Counted from the first letter of the stretch, positions 25,514 through 34,911 are shown. The stretch is 64,000 bases of DNA from Lysobacter sp. K5869 (GCF_018847975.1 NZ_CP072597.1:1961001-2025000), one strand, 5' to 3'. The notes: generated from the sequence alone by a model not told the origin. Program-made: numbers and translations.

Positions 25514-25945
25514 CTATTTCGCCAGTACCCAATCTTCGAAGACCGCCAGATCGGTGACCGCGGCCTGCAACTGCTGCAGGCACGACGGCAGATCGTCGGG
25601 GTTGCGCTGTGGCAGTTCGCGCACGAGTCTGCGTCCGCGCTCGTCTTCGTCCGCGCGGGCCGTGGTGTCGATGCGCCAGGCTCGCTCCGTCCACAGCAGA
25701 TCGACTTCCAGGTCGTATTCGCGGCCGTCGGCGGTGCGTACCACCAGGCCAAGGGTCAGGCAGCCGTCGTATTCGGTCTTGGCCGCGCCGGCGTGCACGG
25801 TGAAGGGGCGTCCGCTGAGCGCGAACACCGGATCGACCCGGCTCGCGCCCGCCGCGAGGTAGCCGCCGCGCAACTGCCGCAGGCGCTGCTGGCAGTCTTG
25901 AATCGTTGCGAGAAAGGCCGCGACGTTCGCGCTGTCCGGGCTCAT
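25514..25945 (-). CDS. Hypothetical protein
   Basis: The 143-residue soluble protein starts MSPDSANVAAFLATIQDCQQ. It has beta strands around TVHAGAAKTEYDGCLTLGLVVRT and an alternating Glu/Asp segment (YDLEVDLLW), and ends DLAVFEDWVLAK. No signal peptide. It lies downstream of the sterol-desaturase-family gene on the same strand with a 26-base gap. Function unknown. Confidence 0.6.
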   Translation of the reverse strand: MSPDSANVAAFLATIQDCQQRLRQLRGGYLAAGASRVDPVFALSGRPFTVHAGAAKTEYDGCLTLGLVVRTADGREYDLEVDLLWTERAWRIDTTARADEDERGRRLVRELPQRNPDDLPSCLQQLQAAVTDLAVFEDWVLAK

Positions 25946-25971
25946 GCTTGCGCTCGTTCCGTTCGCGGCGC

Positions 25972-26826
25972 TCAGGGCGCGCCGCCGCCGCCGTCGCGCA
26001 GATGCGCGAGCGAGCGCTCCGGCGGCCCGAACAGCTGCCCCAGCGCGCCGCGCAGCCCGCGCGCGCGCCAGGCGTCGGCGAACATCGCGATCCACTCGTG
26101 GAAGGTCAGCTTGATCGGATTATGGCTGCGGATCTCGCCGACGATGCCGTACTCGCACGGCGTGCCCGCGTCTTCCTCGACATACGTGCCGAACAGCTTG
26201 TCCCAGACGATCAGCACGCCGGCGTAGTTGCGGTCGATGTACTGCGGATTGCGCGCATGGTGGACGCGGTGGTGCGAGGGCGTGTTGAACACCTTTTCCA
26301 GCCAGCCGAGCTTGCCGACCGCCTCGGTGTGGACGAAGAACTGGAAGGCGAGGTTGATCGCGACCACCGCGACGATGTGCTTGGGCTCGAAGCCGATCCA
26401 GGCCAGCGGCAGCCAGAACACCCACATGCCCGAGATCGGATAGGTCAGGCTTTGCCGGAACGCGGTGGAAAGATTCAGGCGTTCCGATGAGTGATGGGTG
26501 ACGTGCGAAGCCCACAACCAGCGCACCCGGTGGCTGGCGCGGTGGAACCAGTAGTAGAAGAAATCCTGGGCGACGAACAGTGCGGCGATGGTCCAGGCCG
26601 AGGCCGGCAAGTCGAACAGGCGATGCGCGTAGACCGCGTAGTACAGGCCGATCACGATCAGCCATGCGACCGCGTCGCTGGCTTGGTGCATCAGCGCCAG
26701 CGCCGCATTCGACAGCGTGTCGCGCAGGCTGTACTGGCCGGGCCGGCGTTTGCGCCAGTACCACGCTTCCAGTCCGATCAGGGCCAGAAACACCGGCGCC
26801 AGCGCCAGCAGGATCCACTCTTCCAT
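25972..26826 (-). CDS. Sterol desaturase/fatty acid hydroxylase family protein
   Basis: The 284-residue integral membrane protein has four or five helices and the histidine clusters of the family: WFHRASH (about residues 92-98), HVTHHSS (107-113), FVHTEAV and HHRVHH (about 186-191), for a di-iron site. Members hydroxylate or desaturate lipid substrates. Its ATG overlaps the TGA of the upstream SRPBCC gene by one base (TGATG), so the two act together, possibly on a hydrophobic ligand that the SRPBCC protein binds. Confidence 0.85.
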   Translation of the reverse strand: MEEWILLALAPVFLALIGLEAWYWRKRRPGQYSLRDTLSNAALALMHQASDAVAWLIVIGLYYAVYAHRLFDLPASAWTIAALFVAQDFFYYWFHRASHRVRWLWASHVTHHSSERLNLSTAFRQSLTYPISGMWVFWLPLAWIGFEPKHIVAVVAINLAFQFFVHTEAVGKLGWLEKVFNTPSHHRVHHARNPQYIDRNYAGVLIVWDKLFGTYVEEDAGTPCEYGIVGEIRSHNPIKLTFHEWIAMFADAWRARGLRGALGQLFGPPERSLAHLRDGGGGAP

Positions 26827-27323
26827 CAGCGCCGTTCTCCGCGCCACGCGCCTTCCAGCGCCTGCGCCATGCGTTCCAGGCAGCGCGCCATCGCCGCGCG
26901 CATGCAGCCGCGCAGCAGCGGCGCGGCCAGCGGCCACGCCAGCGGCGAGGTCAGTTCGAATTCGTAGCGCCAGGCCACGCGGGTGGCGTCGCCGCCGTCG
27001 CTGCGGTCGCCCTCGAACTCCCAGCGCGCGTGGCCTTCGCGCGCCAGCCACGCCAGCGGCGGACGCAGCCCGCTGAGGGTGTAGGCGTGCAGGCGCGGCG
27101 GGTCGAGTTCGGTGATGCGTTCCATGAGCTTGGAGCCGTCGCTGTTCTCCAGCGAGCGCAGCGCGCCCACCGCCGGCGGCGCCAGTGGGGTGATGCGCTT
27201 GAGCGCGGGAATCGGGCCGTAGCCGGGGAACAGCGCGGGGAAGCGCTCGCTGTCGAGCGCCAAGGCGAACACCGCCTCGGGCGGCGCGTCGATGCGGCGT
27301 TCGGCGGTAAGGGACAGGCGCAT
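26826..27323 (-). CDS. SRPBCC family protein
   Basis: The 165-residue protein begins MRLSLTAERRIDAPPEAVFALAL, the opening strand and helix of the START-like fold. PLAPPAVGALRSLEN and a long C-terminal helix (MRAAMARCLERMAQALEG) follow. It overlaps the lipid hydroxylase gene by one base and probably forms a two-gene operon with it. Confidence 0.8.
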   Translation of the reverse strand: MRLSLTAERRIDAPPEAVFALALDSERFPALFPGYGPIPALKRITPLAPPAVGALRSLENSDGSKLMERITELDPPRLHAYTLSGLRPPLAWLAREGHARWEFEGDRSDGGDATRVAWRYEFELTSPLAWPLAAPLLRGCMRAAMARCLERMAQALEGAWRGERR

Positions 27324-27427
27324 GGGGCGAGTCTAGGAGCGGGCCGGGAGGCTGTCCACACGCCTGCGTACGTTTTGTGGGACGGGCATACTTCCGCCGG
27401 TCGAGCCCGCACCGCTGGGGGCGCAAA

Positions 27428-27865
27428 GTGAAGCACGGCATGTATCCACCCGATTACGTCGAATTCTTCGACCCGATGCAGTTCAGGCTCTGGGTGAAAA
27501 TCGACCCGGGCAAGGTGGTGGCCGCCTCGGCCTGGTACGCGCAGCGCTACGAGGGCAGCATGAGCGCGGCGGCCTTTTATCGGGATTGCCGGGACGCCGT
27601 CCAGCGCGGCGACTACGTCGGCTTGCACGAGGTGCTGCACTTGCGCGAGGTGCCCGACGCCTTGGACAACCTGCCGGATTTCGCGGTGCCCGGTTCGGCC
27701 ATCCTCGGCGAAGAGCCGATCGTTCCCGACGCGCAGACCCCGTTCTGCGAAACCCACGGCATCTTGTTCACCGCGGGTCAGGGCTGCGCCGTTTGCGACG
27801 ATCCGGTTTGGCATCGGATGCCGCCGGGCCTGCGCGAGCGGTTGCAGCGCGGCGAGTTTCCCTGA
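27428..27865 (+). CDS. Hypothetical protein with CxxH/CxxC-like cluster
   Basis: The protein is 145 residues from a GTG at 27428, which has GGGGG upstream, or 141 from the ATG at 27440. It is acidic and soluble, with DPMQFRLWVKIDP near the start. A late cluster CETHGILFTAGQGCAVCDD holds three Cys and a His that could bind a metal ion. It is divergent from the SRPBCC gene. No family recognised. Confidence 0.6.
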   Translation: MKHGMYPPDYVEFFDPMQFRLWVKIDPGKVVAASAWYAQRYEGSMSAAAFYRDCRDAVQRGDYVGLHEVLHLREVPDALDNLPDFAVPGSAILGEEPIVPDAQTPFCETHGILFTAGQGCAVCDDPVWHRMPPGLRERLQRGEFP

Positions 27866-27929
27866 CCGCCCGCCGCTTGCGCGAAAGTGATGACCGCGGC
27901 CGCAAGCAGCGGCCACCGTTGCACAGGTC

Positions 27930-28616
27930 TCAGGCTTGCGCCAACCATTCCTCGACCAAGCCGGGCACCGTCTCCACCGCCGTCCCGCGCAGAAAGCGGT
28001 AATCGTCCGGCACGTCCTGCAGATCCGGCGAGACGAACACCCGCTCGGCCTCGGCCGGCGCGTAGTCGACCAGCCCCGCCGCCGGCCACACCGTCAGCGA
28101 GGTGCCGATCGCCAGCACCTTGTCGGCCTGCGCGAAATACCCCGCCGATTCGCTCAGGAACCGCACGTTCTCGCCGAACCAGACCACGTCCGGGCGCAAC
28201 TGGCTGCCGAGCTCGCACAGATCGCCCAACTCGATCAGCGGGCTGCGCATCGGATAAATGCGCGATTCGTCGGCGGTGCTGCGCGCCTTGAGGATTTCGC
28301 CGTGCACGTGCAGCACCCGGGTCGAACCGGCGCGCTCGTGCAGGTCGTCGATGTTCTGGGTGACGATGGTCACCTCGTACTTGTCCTCGAGCCGGGCGAT
28401 GGCCGCGTGCGCGGCGTTGGGGCTGGCCGCCAGCACGCCCAGGCGGCGCTCGTTGTAGAAGCGCAGCACGGTGGCCGGGTCGCGCCGCCAGCCGTCGGGC
28501 GAGGCCACGTCTTCGAGCCGGTGCTCGTGCCACAGCCCGCCCATGTCGCGGAACGTCTTGAGCCCGCTTTCGGCGCTGACGCCGGCGCCGGTGAACACCA
28601 CGATCTTCTGTTTCAT
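27930..28616 (-). CDS. SIR2-family NAD-dependent protein deacylase lacking the zinc cysteines
   Basis: The 228-residue protein has the sirtuin motifs GAGVSAESG (10-18), TQNIDDLHERAG (86-97) and catalytic His105 in HVHGE. NAD-binding segments GTSLTVWPAAG follow. FYNERR supplies the Tyr54/Arg57 pair characteristic of class III (CobB/SIRT5) enzymes that remove succinyl or malonyl groups. The small domain lacks the four zinc-binding Cys of CobB; only one Cys is present there. It would use NAD to deacylate lysines in the cytoplasm. The start at 28616 matches the family N terminus. Confidence 0.87.
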   Translation of the reverse strand: MKQKIVVFTGAGVSAESGLKTFRDMGGLWHEHRLEDVASPDGWRRDPATVLRFYNERRLGVLAASPNAAHAAIARLEDKYEVTIVTQNIDDLHERAGSTRVLHVHGEILKARSTADESRIYPMRSPLIELGDLCELGSQLRPDVVWFGENVRFLSESAGYFAQADKVLAIGTSLTVWPAAGLVDYAPAEAERVFVSPDLQDVPDDYRFLRGTAVETVPGLVEEWLAQA

Positions 28617-28788
28617 CCTTGCGACTTCCTTGTTGTCGAAACTTGCTTGCTGTCGAAACTTGCCAAACCGCGCCGCTGATCGGCGCGTTTCAACCATAAC
28701 GCGGCGCCGCGCATCTGCCCATGCCGTCGGTCCGCGATTCGCGGCCGGCGCGCGCCGCTATGATCGCAACCACTGGCAGGAGAACCGC

Positions 28789-30291
28789 ATGAACGTCCGC
28801 TTCCTCGCGCTGGGCTTGGCCCTGGCCGCCGCCGCACACGCTCCCGCGCAGGCGGCCGAGCGCTACTGGGTCCGCGATGTCGCGGTGATTCCCGCCGACA
28901 CCGACGAGGTGCTGAGCCACCGCGACGTGCTGATCGAGGACGGGCGGATCCGCCGCATCGCCGCCGCCGACGCCCAGCGGCGCGTCGGCGACGCGCGGGT
29001 CGTGGACGGACGCGGCAAGTACTTGGTGCCGGGCTATGTCGACGCGCACGCGCACATCGCCACCGAGGGCGCGATCCGCGACAGCAAGGATCCGGCGATC
29101 AAGGGACTGGATCTGGGCGCGCAGCACGCGTACGACCGGCAGGTGATGCTGAGCTTCCTCAAGGCCGGCGTGACCGGCGTGGCCAACCTCGGCGGCAGCC
29201 CCGGCAGCGACGAGGACTTGCTGCGCTTGCGCGAGGAGATCGACGCCGGCCGTGCCGTCGGCCCCAAGCTCTACGTCGGCAAGCGCATCAACGGCCCGCG
29301 CGCGGCGGTTGCAGAGAAGCCCGACGGCCAGCCGGTGCCGGCGTCCAAGCCCGAAGCGCCGACCACCGCCGCCGACGGCATCGTCGCGGTGCAGCGCGCC
29401 AAGCAGCGCGGTTACGACTTCATCAAGCCCTATCAATTCCTCAACCGCGAGACCTATCAGGCGGTGGTCGAGGAGGCCAAGCGCCAGGGCTTCATCACCA
29501 CCGGGCATCTGCCGGAACTCGGCTGCGCCACCTGCGCCGACCGCGCCTTCGCCTTCGCCCATCCGATGACCAACCTCGCCCACACCGAGGAACTGGCGCG
29601 CTTCGCCCGCATCGGCAGCGATCTGGCGCCGGCCGAGATCGAGACCTTGGCAAAGGCGGTCGCCGACAGCGGTCTGTCGGTCACGCCGACCTTGATCACG
29701 CTCAAAACCATCGTCGCCATGTACGTGCAGCGCGAAGTGCCGGCGGTGCCGAAGGGCTGGCTGGAGACGGTCGATCCGGTGACCCGGCTCGAATGGACGG
29801 CGCCGGCCAACCGTTACTTGAGTCAGGCATTCCGCGATCAAGAGGGCGCGGACCGATTCTCCGCCGGCTACGACTTCTCGCGCGTGCTGACCCGCGCGCT
29901 GTGGAAGCGCAAGGTGCCGCTGACCGTCGGTACCGACGCGGCGTTGCCGGGGCTGCCGTTCGGCGTGTCGGTACTGCAAGAAATGGTCGAACTGCGCGAA
30001 GTCGGCTTGCCCGCAGTCGAAGTGCTGCGCGCGGCTTCGATCAACGCGCACCGTTTGTTCGATCCGCAATCGGGCAGCGGCGCGGTGCGCGAGGGCGAAC
30101 GCGCGAATCTGGTGTTGCTCGACGCCGATCCGCTCGCCGACATCCACAACGCCGCGAAGGTGGCGGGCGTGTTCGCGCAGGGGCGCTGGCTGTCGATCGC
30201 CGACATCGACCGGCAACTGAGCGAGGGCGAGGCGTTCGAGCAGGAGTTGCAACGGCAGATCGAACAGCGCAAGGCCGCGGCGGGGAGTTGA
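28789..30291 (+). CDS. Exported amidohydrolase
   Basis: The 500-residue protein has a signal peptide ending AQAA before Glu. The metal-dependent hydrolase fold includes VDAHAHI (first two His), VQRAKQRGYDFIKPYQFL with the bridging Lys, and TGHLPE. VTPTLIT follows, then VGTDAALPG with the metal-binding Asp and the closing SINAHRLF segment. It resembles imidazolonepropionase-like peptidases/prolidases of Xanthomonadales. A -10-like TATGAT is at 28759 and CAGGAG precedes the ATG. The likely role is hydrolysis of a cyclic amide or dipeptide in the periplasm; substrate not defined. Confidence 0.83.
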   Translation: MNVRFLALGLALAAAAHAPAQAAERYWVRDVAVIPADTDEVLSHRDVLIEDGRIRRIAAADAQRRVGDARVVDGRGKYLVPGYVDAHAHIATEGAIRDSKDPAIKGLDLGAQHAYDRQVMLSFLKAGVTGVANLGGSPGSDEDLLRLREEIDAGRAVGPKLYVGKRINGPRAAVAEKPDGQPVPASKPEAPTTAADGIVAVQRAKQRGYDFIKPYQFLNRETYQAVVEEAKRQGFITTGHLPELGCATCADRAFAFAHPMTNLAHTEELARFARIGSDLAPAEIETLAKAVADSGLSVTPTLITLKTIVAMYVQREVPAVPKGWLETVDPVTRLEWTAPANRYLSQAFRDQEGADRFSAGYDFSRVLTRALWKRKVPLTVGTDAALPGLPFGVSVLQEMVELREVGLPAVEVLRAASINAHRLFDPQSGSGAVREGERANLVLLDADPLADIHNAAKVAGVFAQGRWLSIADIDRQLSEGEAFEQELQRQIEQRKAAAGS

Positions 30292-30301
30292 GGGCGCGCG
30301 C

Positions 30302-31207
30302 TCAGGACAGCGCGGCGAGCGCCTGATCGAGTTCGACCGTCCAAATGCGTGCGTCGGCCTGGAAGTACAGCGCGTCGCCGCGGCCGTGGAAACGCTCGGC
30401 GGGCAGCGGCGCGCCCTCGTCGTCGCAGACGCGAAAGTGGGCGAGGACCGCGCACTGCTCGGCCTCGCCGAGCTTCAGCAACGCCAGCGTGTCGTGCTCG
30501 CGGTAGCCGCCGGTGAACAGCGCGTGCTCGCCGCGCGCGGCGAAGGCGTGCGCGCCGCGGATCGGCACGTTCCAATAGCGCGCGACCCGGTTTCCGCGCA
30601 GCAGCACCAGCGGGAACTGGGTGTAGTAGTACAGCCAGGTTTCGCGGTCGTCGGCGACGTTGAGCGCGTAGCAGTCGCAGATGGAGTCCAGGCCGGCCAG
30701 ATCGGGCTGGAACCGATAGACGCACTCGCCGTTCGCGTCCCAGGCCGCGAGCCCGTGCTGGGAGACCGGGTCGTCGCCGAACACGCCTTGGTCGAAATAG
30801 GCGGTCCAGATCGCGCCCTTGCGCGTGGTCTGCAGGTGTTCGATGCCGTCGCCCAGGTGCAGCTCGCGCACTAGCTGGCCGTCGCGCGAGTACACCCGGC
30901 CGTTGCGCGCGTTCTCGCCCGCGCGGTCTAGCGGCACGCCGACGAACAACAGATCCGCGCCGAGCGGCTGCAGGGTATAGAGCCGGCAGGACGGGCTTTC
31001 GATGCGGACATCGAGCAGGCATTGACCGTCGAGCCAGGCGCGCGCGCGGTAGGGCGGTAGCGCACGTCCGGGGCTGTACGCGCCGAGCGCCTGCAGAACG
31101 TAGACCGCGCGCTCGGGGCCGACGGCGAACGCGATGGTCTCGTCCTTGCCGTCGAGTTCGGCGACGCAGCGTGCTTGCAGAGAAAGAGTGGGCGGCGGCT
31201 TGACCAT
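30302..31207 (-). CDS. Hypothetical beta-propeller-like protein
   Basis: The 301-residue protein has repeated strands with Trp/Tyr/Gly-Asp turns (FAVGPERAVYVLQAL, GAIWTAYFDQGVFGDD, ARIWTVELD), suggesting a propeller without enough regularity to count blades. It has no signal peptide or membrane segment. The stop is close to that of the convergent amidohydrolase gene. Related hypothetical proteins exist in many bacteria; no function can be given. Confidence 0.6.
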   Translation of the reverse strand: MVKPPPTLSLQARCVAELDGKDETIAFAVGPERAVYVLQALGAYSPGRALPPYRARAWLDGQCLLDVRIESPSCRLYTLQPLGADLLFVGVPLDRAGENARNGRVYSRDGQLVRELHLGDGIEHLQTTRKGAIWTAYFDQGVFGDDPVSQHGLAAWDANGECVYRFQPDLAGLDSICDCYALNVADDRETWLYYYTQFPLVLLRGNRVARYWNVPIRGAHAFAARGEHALFTGGYREHDTLALLKLGEAEQCAVLAHFRVCDDEGAPLPAERFHGRGDALYFQADARIWTVELDQALAALS

Positions 31208-31257
31208 GATCGAAGTCCCGATCCTTGAGACGAGCGGCGATGGTAACGCAGCCGCGC

Positions 31258-32268
31258 TCAGCGCGCGCCGCGTTGGAAGCGTTCGCGGTAATCGCGCGGC
31301 GCGATCCCGAGCTTGCGGCGGAAATGATGGCGCAGGGTGATCGCGCTGCCGAAGCCGGCGTCGCCGGCGATGCGCTCCAGCGGCGCGTCGGTGGTTTCCA
31401 ACAGTTCGCGCGCGCGTTCGACCCGCGCCTGGATCAGCCAATCGGCCGGGCTGGCGCCGGTGGCTTGCTTGAACCGGCGCAGGAAGCTGCGCTCGCTCAT
31501 CGCCGCCAGGCGCGCCAGTTCGGCCACGCTCCACGGCTCGGCCAAACGCCGGCGCATGCGTTCCAGCAGCGGCGACAGCGCGCCGCGTTCGCTGCGCTGC
31601 ACCGGACGCTCGATGTATTGCGCCTGCCCGCCCTCGCGGTGCGGCGCGATCACCAAGCGCCGCGCGACGTGATTGGCGATGCGCGCGCCCCAGTCGCGCC
31701 GGACCAGATGTAGGCACAGGTCCAAGCCGGCGGCGCTGCCGGCCGAGGTCAGCAGCCGGCCTTCGTCGATGTAGATCGCATCGGCGTCCACGTCGATGCG
31801 TGGATGGCGCTCGCGCAGGGTTTGCGCGTAGCGCCAGTGCGTGGTCGCGCGGCGGCCGTCGAGCAAGCCGGCGGCGGCCAGCACGAACACGCCCGAACAG
31901 ATCGACAGCACCCGCGCGCCGCGCGCGTGCGCTTCGCGCAGCGCATCGACGATCGCGGCCGGCACCGGTTCGTCGCAGCCGCGCCAGCCGGGGACGATCA
32001 CCGTGCCGGCTTCGGCGAGGCGGTCCAGGCCGGCGTCGGCGCGCAGGCTCAAGCCGTACTGGCCGCGCAGCGGGCGGCGCTGCGCGGCGCAGGTTTCGAA
32101 GCGGTACCACGGCCGGTCGCGCAACTCGGCCTGCAATTCCGGGCGCGCCAGGCCGAACACTTCGGCCGCGCAGCCGAACTCGAACGCGCACAGGCCGTCG
32201 TAGACCAGCACGGCCACCAGCGGATTGGACGGGCCGCCGCGGCGGCGCGGAGCAGGGCGGGGCGACAT
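31258..32268 (-). CDS. GlxA/FtrA-type AraC-family regulator
   Basis: The 336-residue protein combines a DJ-1/PfpI-like domain (VAVLVYDGLCAFEFGCAAEVFG, and a nucleophile-elbow-like SICSGVFVLAAAGLLDG) with a C-terminal double helix-turn-helix of AraC type (WSVAELARLAAMSERSFLRRF, ERIAGDAGFGSAITLRHHF). FtrA-like regulators are often divergent from a rhodanese-like gene, as here. The ATG at 32268 is chosen over an upstream TTG. No strong ribosome site is visible. Confidence 0.85.
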   Translation of the reverse strand: MSPRPAPRRRGGPSNPLVAVLVYDGLCAFEFGCAAEVFGLARPELQAELRDRPWYRFETCAAQRRPLRGQYGLSLRADAGLDRLAEAGTVIVPGWRGCDEPVPAAIVDALREAHARGARVLSICSGVFVLAAAGLLDGRRATTHWRYAQTLRERHPRIDVDADAIYIDEGRLLTSAGSAAGLDLCLHLVRRDWGARIANHVARRLVIAPHREGGQAQYIERPVQRSERGALSPLLERMRRRLAEPWSVAELARLAAMSERSFLRRFKQATGASPADWLIQARVERARELLETTDAPLERIAGDAGFGSAITLRHHFRRKLGIAPRDYRERFQRGAR

Positions 32269-32360
32269 TGGCGGGATCTGATCGATAGGTGGCGATTGCG
32301 CCAATGCTGCGCCCGCCGGACGCGGCCGACAATAGCCGCGTCCCCACCCGGAGCCGCACC

Positions 32361-32774
32361 ATGCGCAACGCCGTCACCGAAGTCCCCGCCGCCGCGTCCG
32401 CTCAGGCGCTGGCGCGTTTCCAAGCCCAGTTCGCGTTCGAGACCGATTGCTGGGACGTGCACGCCGCGCTGGCGGCGGGCGAGCCCGGCTTCGTCCTGGT
32501 CGATGCGCGCGGTCCCGAGGCTTACGCCGCCGGCCATGTGCCCGGCGCGGTCAATATCCCGCACCGCAAGCTGATCGCCTCGCGGTTGGCCGCGTATCCG
32601 CCGCAGACCCTGTTCGTGGTCTATTGCGCCGGCCCGCACTGCAACGGCGCCGCGCGCGCGGCGGTGCGGCTGGCCGGACTGCAGCGGCCGGTGAAGCTGA
32701 TGGCCGGCGGCGTCGCCGGCTGGCTCGACGAAGGTTTCGCGCTGGCGCGCCCGCACGCCGATGCGGCGGCTTGA
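32361..32774 (+). CDS. Rhodanese-like domain protein
   Basis: The 137-residue single-domain protein has VLVDARGPEAYAAGHVPGAVNIPH and the active-site loop YCAGPHCNGAARAA, with Cys as the sulfur carrier. KLMAGGVAGWLDEGF completes the domain. It can accept sulfane sulfur or act in a thiol response. It is divergent from the FtrA-like regulator and is probably its target. A -10-like GACAAT is at 32328. Confidence 0.85.
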   Translation: MRNAVTEVPAAASAQALARFQAQFAFETDCWDVHAALAAGEPGFVLVDARGPEAYAAGHVPGAVNIPHRKLIASRLAAYPPQTLFVVYCAGPHCNGAARAAVRLAGLQRPVKLMAGGVAGWLDEGFALARPHADAAA

Positions 32775-32841
32775 ACGAGGACGCGTCACGCCCCAGCTCT
32801 TTGCATCGTCGTCCCAGTAATCCCCCCGCACAGGACTCGCG

Positions 32842-33255
32842 ATGAACGCTTCCGTTTTTACGCTCGACAACCCCGCCGGCCTCTACGATCCGGCGCCCAA
32901 CGGCTATTCGCACCTCGCCCAAGTCGCCGCCGGCGCGCGCTGGGTGCTGGTGGCCGGGCAGGGCGGCGAAACCGCCGACGGCGCGCTGTCCGCCGACTTC
33001 CGTGCGCAGGTGCGCCAAGCCTTCGCCAACCTGTCGCTCGCGCTGGCCGCGGCCGGCGCGGGGCCGCGCGATGTGGTCAAGCTGACCGTGCTCGTGGTCG
33101 ATCACAGCCACGCGCGGCTGGCGATCTTCGGCGAGGAACTGGCCGCGGCGTTCGGCGGCGACCATCGCCCGGCCTGCACCTTGATTCCGGTGCCGCGGCT
33201 GGCGCTGGACGGCATGCTGTTCGAGATCGAAGCGACGGCCGCGCTGGCGCCCTGA
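32842..33255 (+). CDS. RidA-family protein
   Basis: The 137-residue protein shows the RidA fold: YSHLAQVAAGARWVLVAGQGG, then FANLSLALAAAGAGPRDVVKLTVLVVD, and RPACTLIPVPRLALDGMLFEIEATA with the family Arg and Glu. RidA proteins hydrolyse reactive imines formed by pyridoxal enzymes. AGGAC precedes the ATG. It follows the rhodanese gene by 67 bases on the same strand and may be co-transcribed. Confidence 0.83.
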   Translation: MNASVFTLDNPAGLYDPAPNGYSHLAQVAAGARWVLVAGQGGETADGALSADFRAQVRQAFANLSLALAAAGAGPRDVVKLTVLVVDHSHARLAIFGEELAAAFGGDHRPACTLIPVPRLALDGMLFEIEATAALAP

Positions 33256-33388
33256 GCCCGCGCTACAATGGCGACGCGGCCGCAACGGCCGCGTCCCGCG
33301 GCGCATCGCCGCACTCTCCCGGACGTTCCGCGTCGCGCCCCGCACGGGCCGCGACGCCGACGGCTGGGCGAACCCAGCAGGAGCCCGC

Positions 33389-33934
33389 ATGCAAGCCGAT
33401 CATGGACTCGTCCTGCGCGCGGCGGCCTTCGCCGCCCAGCGCCACCGCCGCCAACGCCGTCGCGACGCCGAGGGCAGCCCGTACATCAACCACCCGTTGG
33501 CCTTGGCCGACACCTTGGCCAACCTCGGCGGCGTCGTCGACCCGGTGGTGCTGTGCGCGGCCTTGCTGCACGACACCGTCGAGGACACCGCGACCACCTT
33601 CGAGGAGATCGAGCTGGCGTTCGGCGCGCGCATCGCTTCGGTGGTGAGCGAAGTCACCGACGACAAGAGCCTGCCCAAGGCCGAGCGCAAGCGCCTTCAG
33701 ATCGAGCACGCGCCGCATATTTCGCGCGAGGCGCAGTTGGTCAAGCTGGCCGACAAGATCTGCAATCTGACCGACCTGCTCGAAGCGCCGCCGCCGTGGC
33801 CGCTGCAGCGCAAGCGCGATTACTTCGACTGGACCGCGCAAGTGGTGGCCGGGTTGCGCGGCGCGCATCCGGGTTTGGAGGCGCGGTTCGACGCGCTGTA
33901 TGCGCGGATCGGCGAGTTGACCGACGCGGCGTGA
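33389..33934 (+). CDS. MESH1-like small alarmone hydrolase (HD domain)
   Basis: The 181-residue protein is a stand-alone HD domain: AAFAAQRHRRQRR, SPYINHPLALADTLA, AALLHDTVEDTATT (HD plus ED), FGARIASVVSEVTDD and LVKLADKICNLTDL. This matches the hydrolase half of RelA/SpoT and the MESH1 family, which removes the 3'-pyrophosphate of (p)ppGpp (and of NADPH in animals). There is no synthetase domain. AGGAG precedes the ATG. A hairpin with 10-bp arms (33273-33295) lies in the leader. Confidence 0.83.
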   Translation: MQADHGLVLRAAAFAAQRHRRQRRRDAEGSPYINHPLALADTLANLGGVVDPVVLCAALLHDTVEDTATTFEEIELAFGARIASVVSEVTDDKSLPKAERKRLQIEHAPHISREAQLVKLADKICNLTDLLEAPPPWPLQRKRDYFDWTAQVVAGLRGAHPGLEARFDALYARIGELTDAA

Positions 33935-34023
33935 TCGCGGTCGGCGAATCGGGGCGCAGGCGCGCAGGCCGCGGCGCCCGCCGCGGTTAGACTGCCGGTT
34001 CCCCTACGCCGCGACGTCCCCGC

Positions 34024-34911
34024 ATGAGCGCTTCCGATCCCTTGACCCTGTCCCCCATCGTCGCCGGCTGCTGGCGCATGGCCGAGTGGAATCTCGACGC
34101 CGGCCAGCGTCTGCGCTGGATCGAACAAGCCCTGGACTTGGGCATCGACAGCTTCGACCACGCCGACATCTATGGCGATTACTCGGTCGAGGCGCTGTTC
34201 GGCGAAGCGCTGGCGCTGCGGCCCGCATTGCGCCAGCGCATCCGCCTGATCGGCAAATGTGGGATCAAGCTGACCTCGCCGCGGCGGCCCGAGCATGCGA
34301 TCAAGTCCTACGACACCTCGCGCGCGCATGTGCTGGCGAGCGTAGAGAACTCGCTGCGCGCGCTGCGCACCGACCATCTCGACCTGCTGCTGATCCATCG
34401 CCCCGACTTGCTGATGGACGCCGACGAACTCGCCGCGACCTTCGCCGAGCTCAAGGCGGCCGGCAAGGTGCGGCACGTGGGCGTGTCCAACCACACGCCG
34501 GCGCAGTTGGCGTTGCTGCACGCGCGGCATCCGCTGGCGACGCATCAGATCGAACTCTCGCCGTTGCACTTGCCGCCGCTGGACGACGGCACCTTGGAGC
34601 AATGTCAGGCACTGCGGCTGCGGCCGATGCTGTGGTCGCCGCTGGCCGGCGGCCGTTTGTTCGGCGGCGGCGACGAGCGCGCCGAACGCGTGCGCGCGGT
34701 GTTGGCCGACCTCGGCCGCCGTCACGGCGGCGCGTCGGTGGCGACGATGGCGTATGCGTGGCTGCTGCGGCATCCCTCGCGGCCGTGGCCGATCACCGGC
34801 AGCGGCCGCGAGCAAGGACTGCGCGATGCGGTGGACGCGTTGGCGATCCGACTGTCGGCGCAAGAGTGGTACGAAGTCTGGCAAGCCAGCGCGGGCCGGG
34901 AAGTCGCGTAA
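34024..34911 (+). CDS. Aldo-keto reductase (YdhF-like)
   Basis: The 295-residue protein has the AKR motifs: IDSFDHADIYGDYSVE (catalytic Asp/Tyr), IGKCGIK (Lys), HLDLLLIHRPD (His), HVGVSNHTPAQLALL and the NADPH-binding WPITGSGRE. It belongs with the YdhF oxidoreductase subgroup and reduces carbonyl compounds with NADPH. TAGACT at 33988 is a possible -10. It is followed by a palindromic repeat. Confidence 0.87.
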   Translation: MSASDPLTLSPIVAGCWRMAEWNLDAGQRLRWIEQALDLGIDSFDHADIYGDYSVEALFGEALALRPALRQRIRLIGKCGIKLTSPRRPEHAIKSYDTSRAHVLASVENSLRALRTDHLDLLLIHRPDLLMDADELAATFAELKAAGKVRHVGVSNHTPAQLALLHARHPLATHQIELSPLHLPPLDDGTLEQCQALRLRPMLWSPLAGGRLFGGGDERAERVRAVLADLGRRHGGASVATMAYAWLLRHPSRPWPITGSGREQGLRDAVDALAIRLSAQEWYEVWQASAGREVA

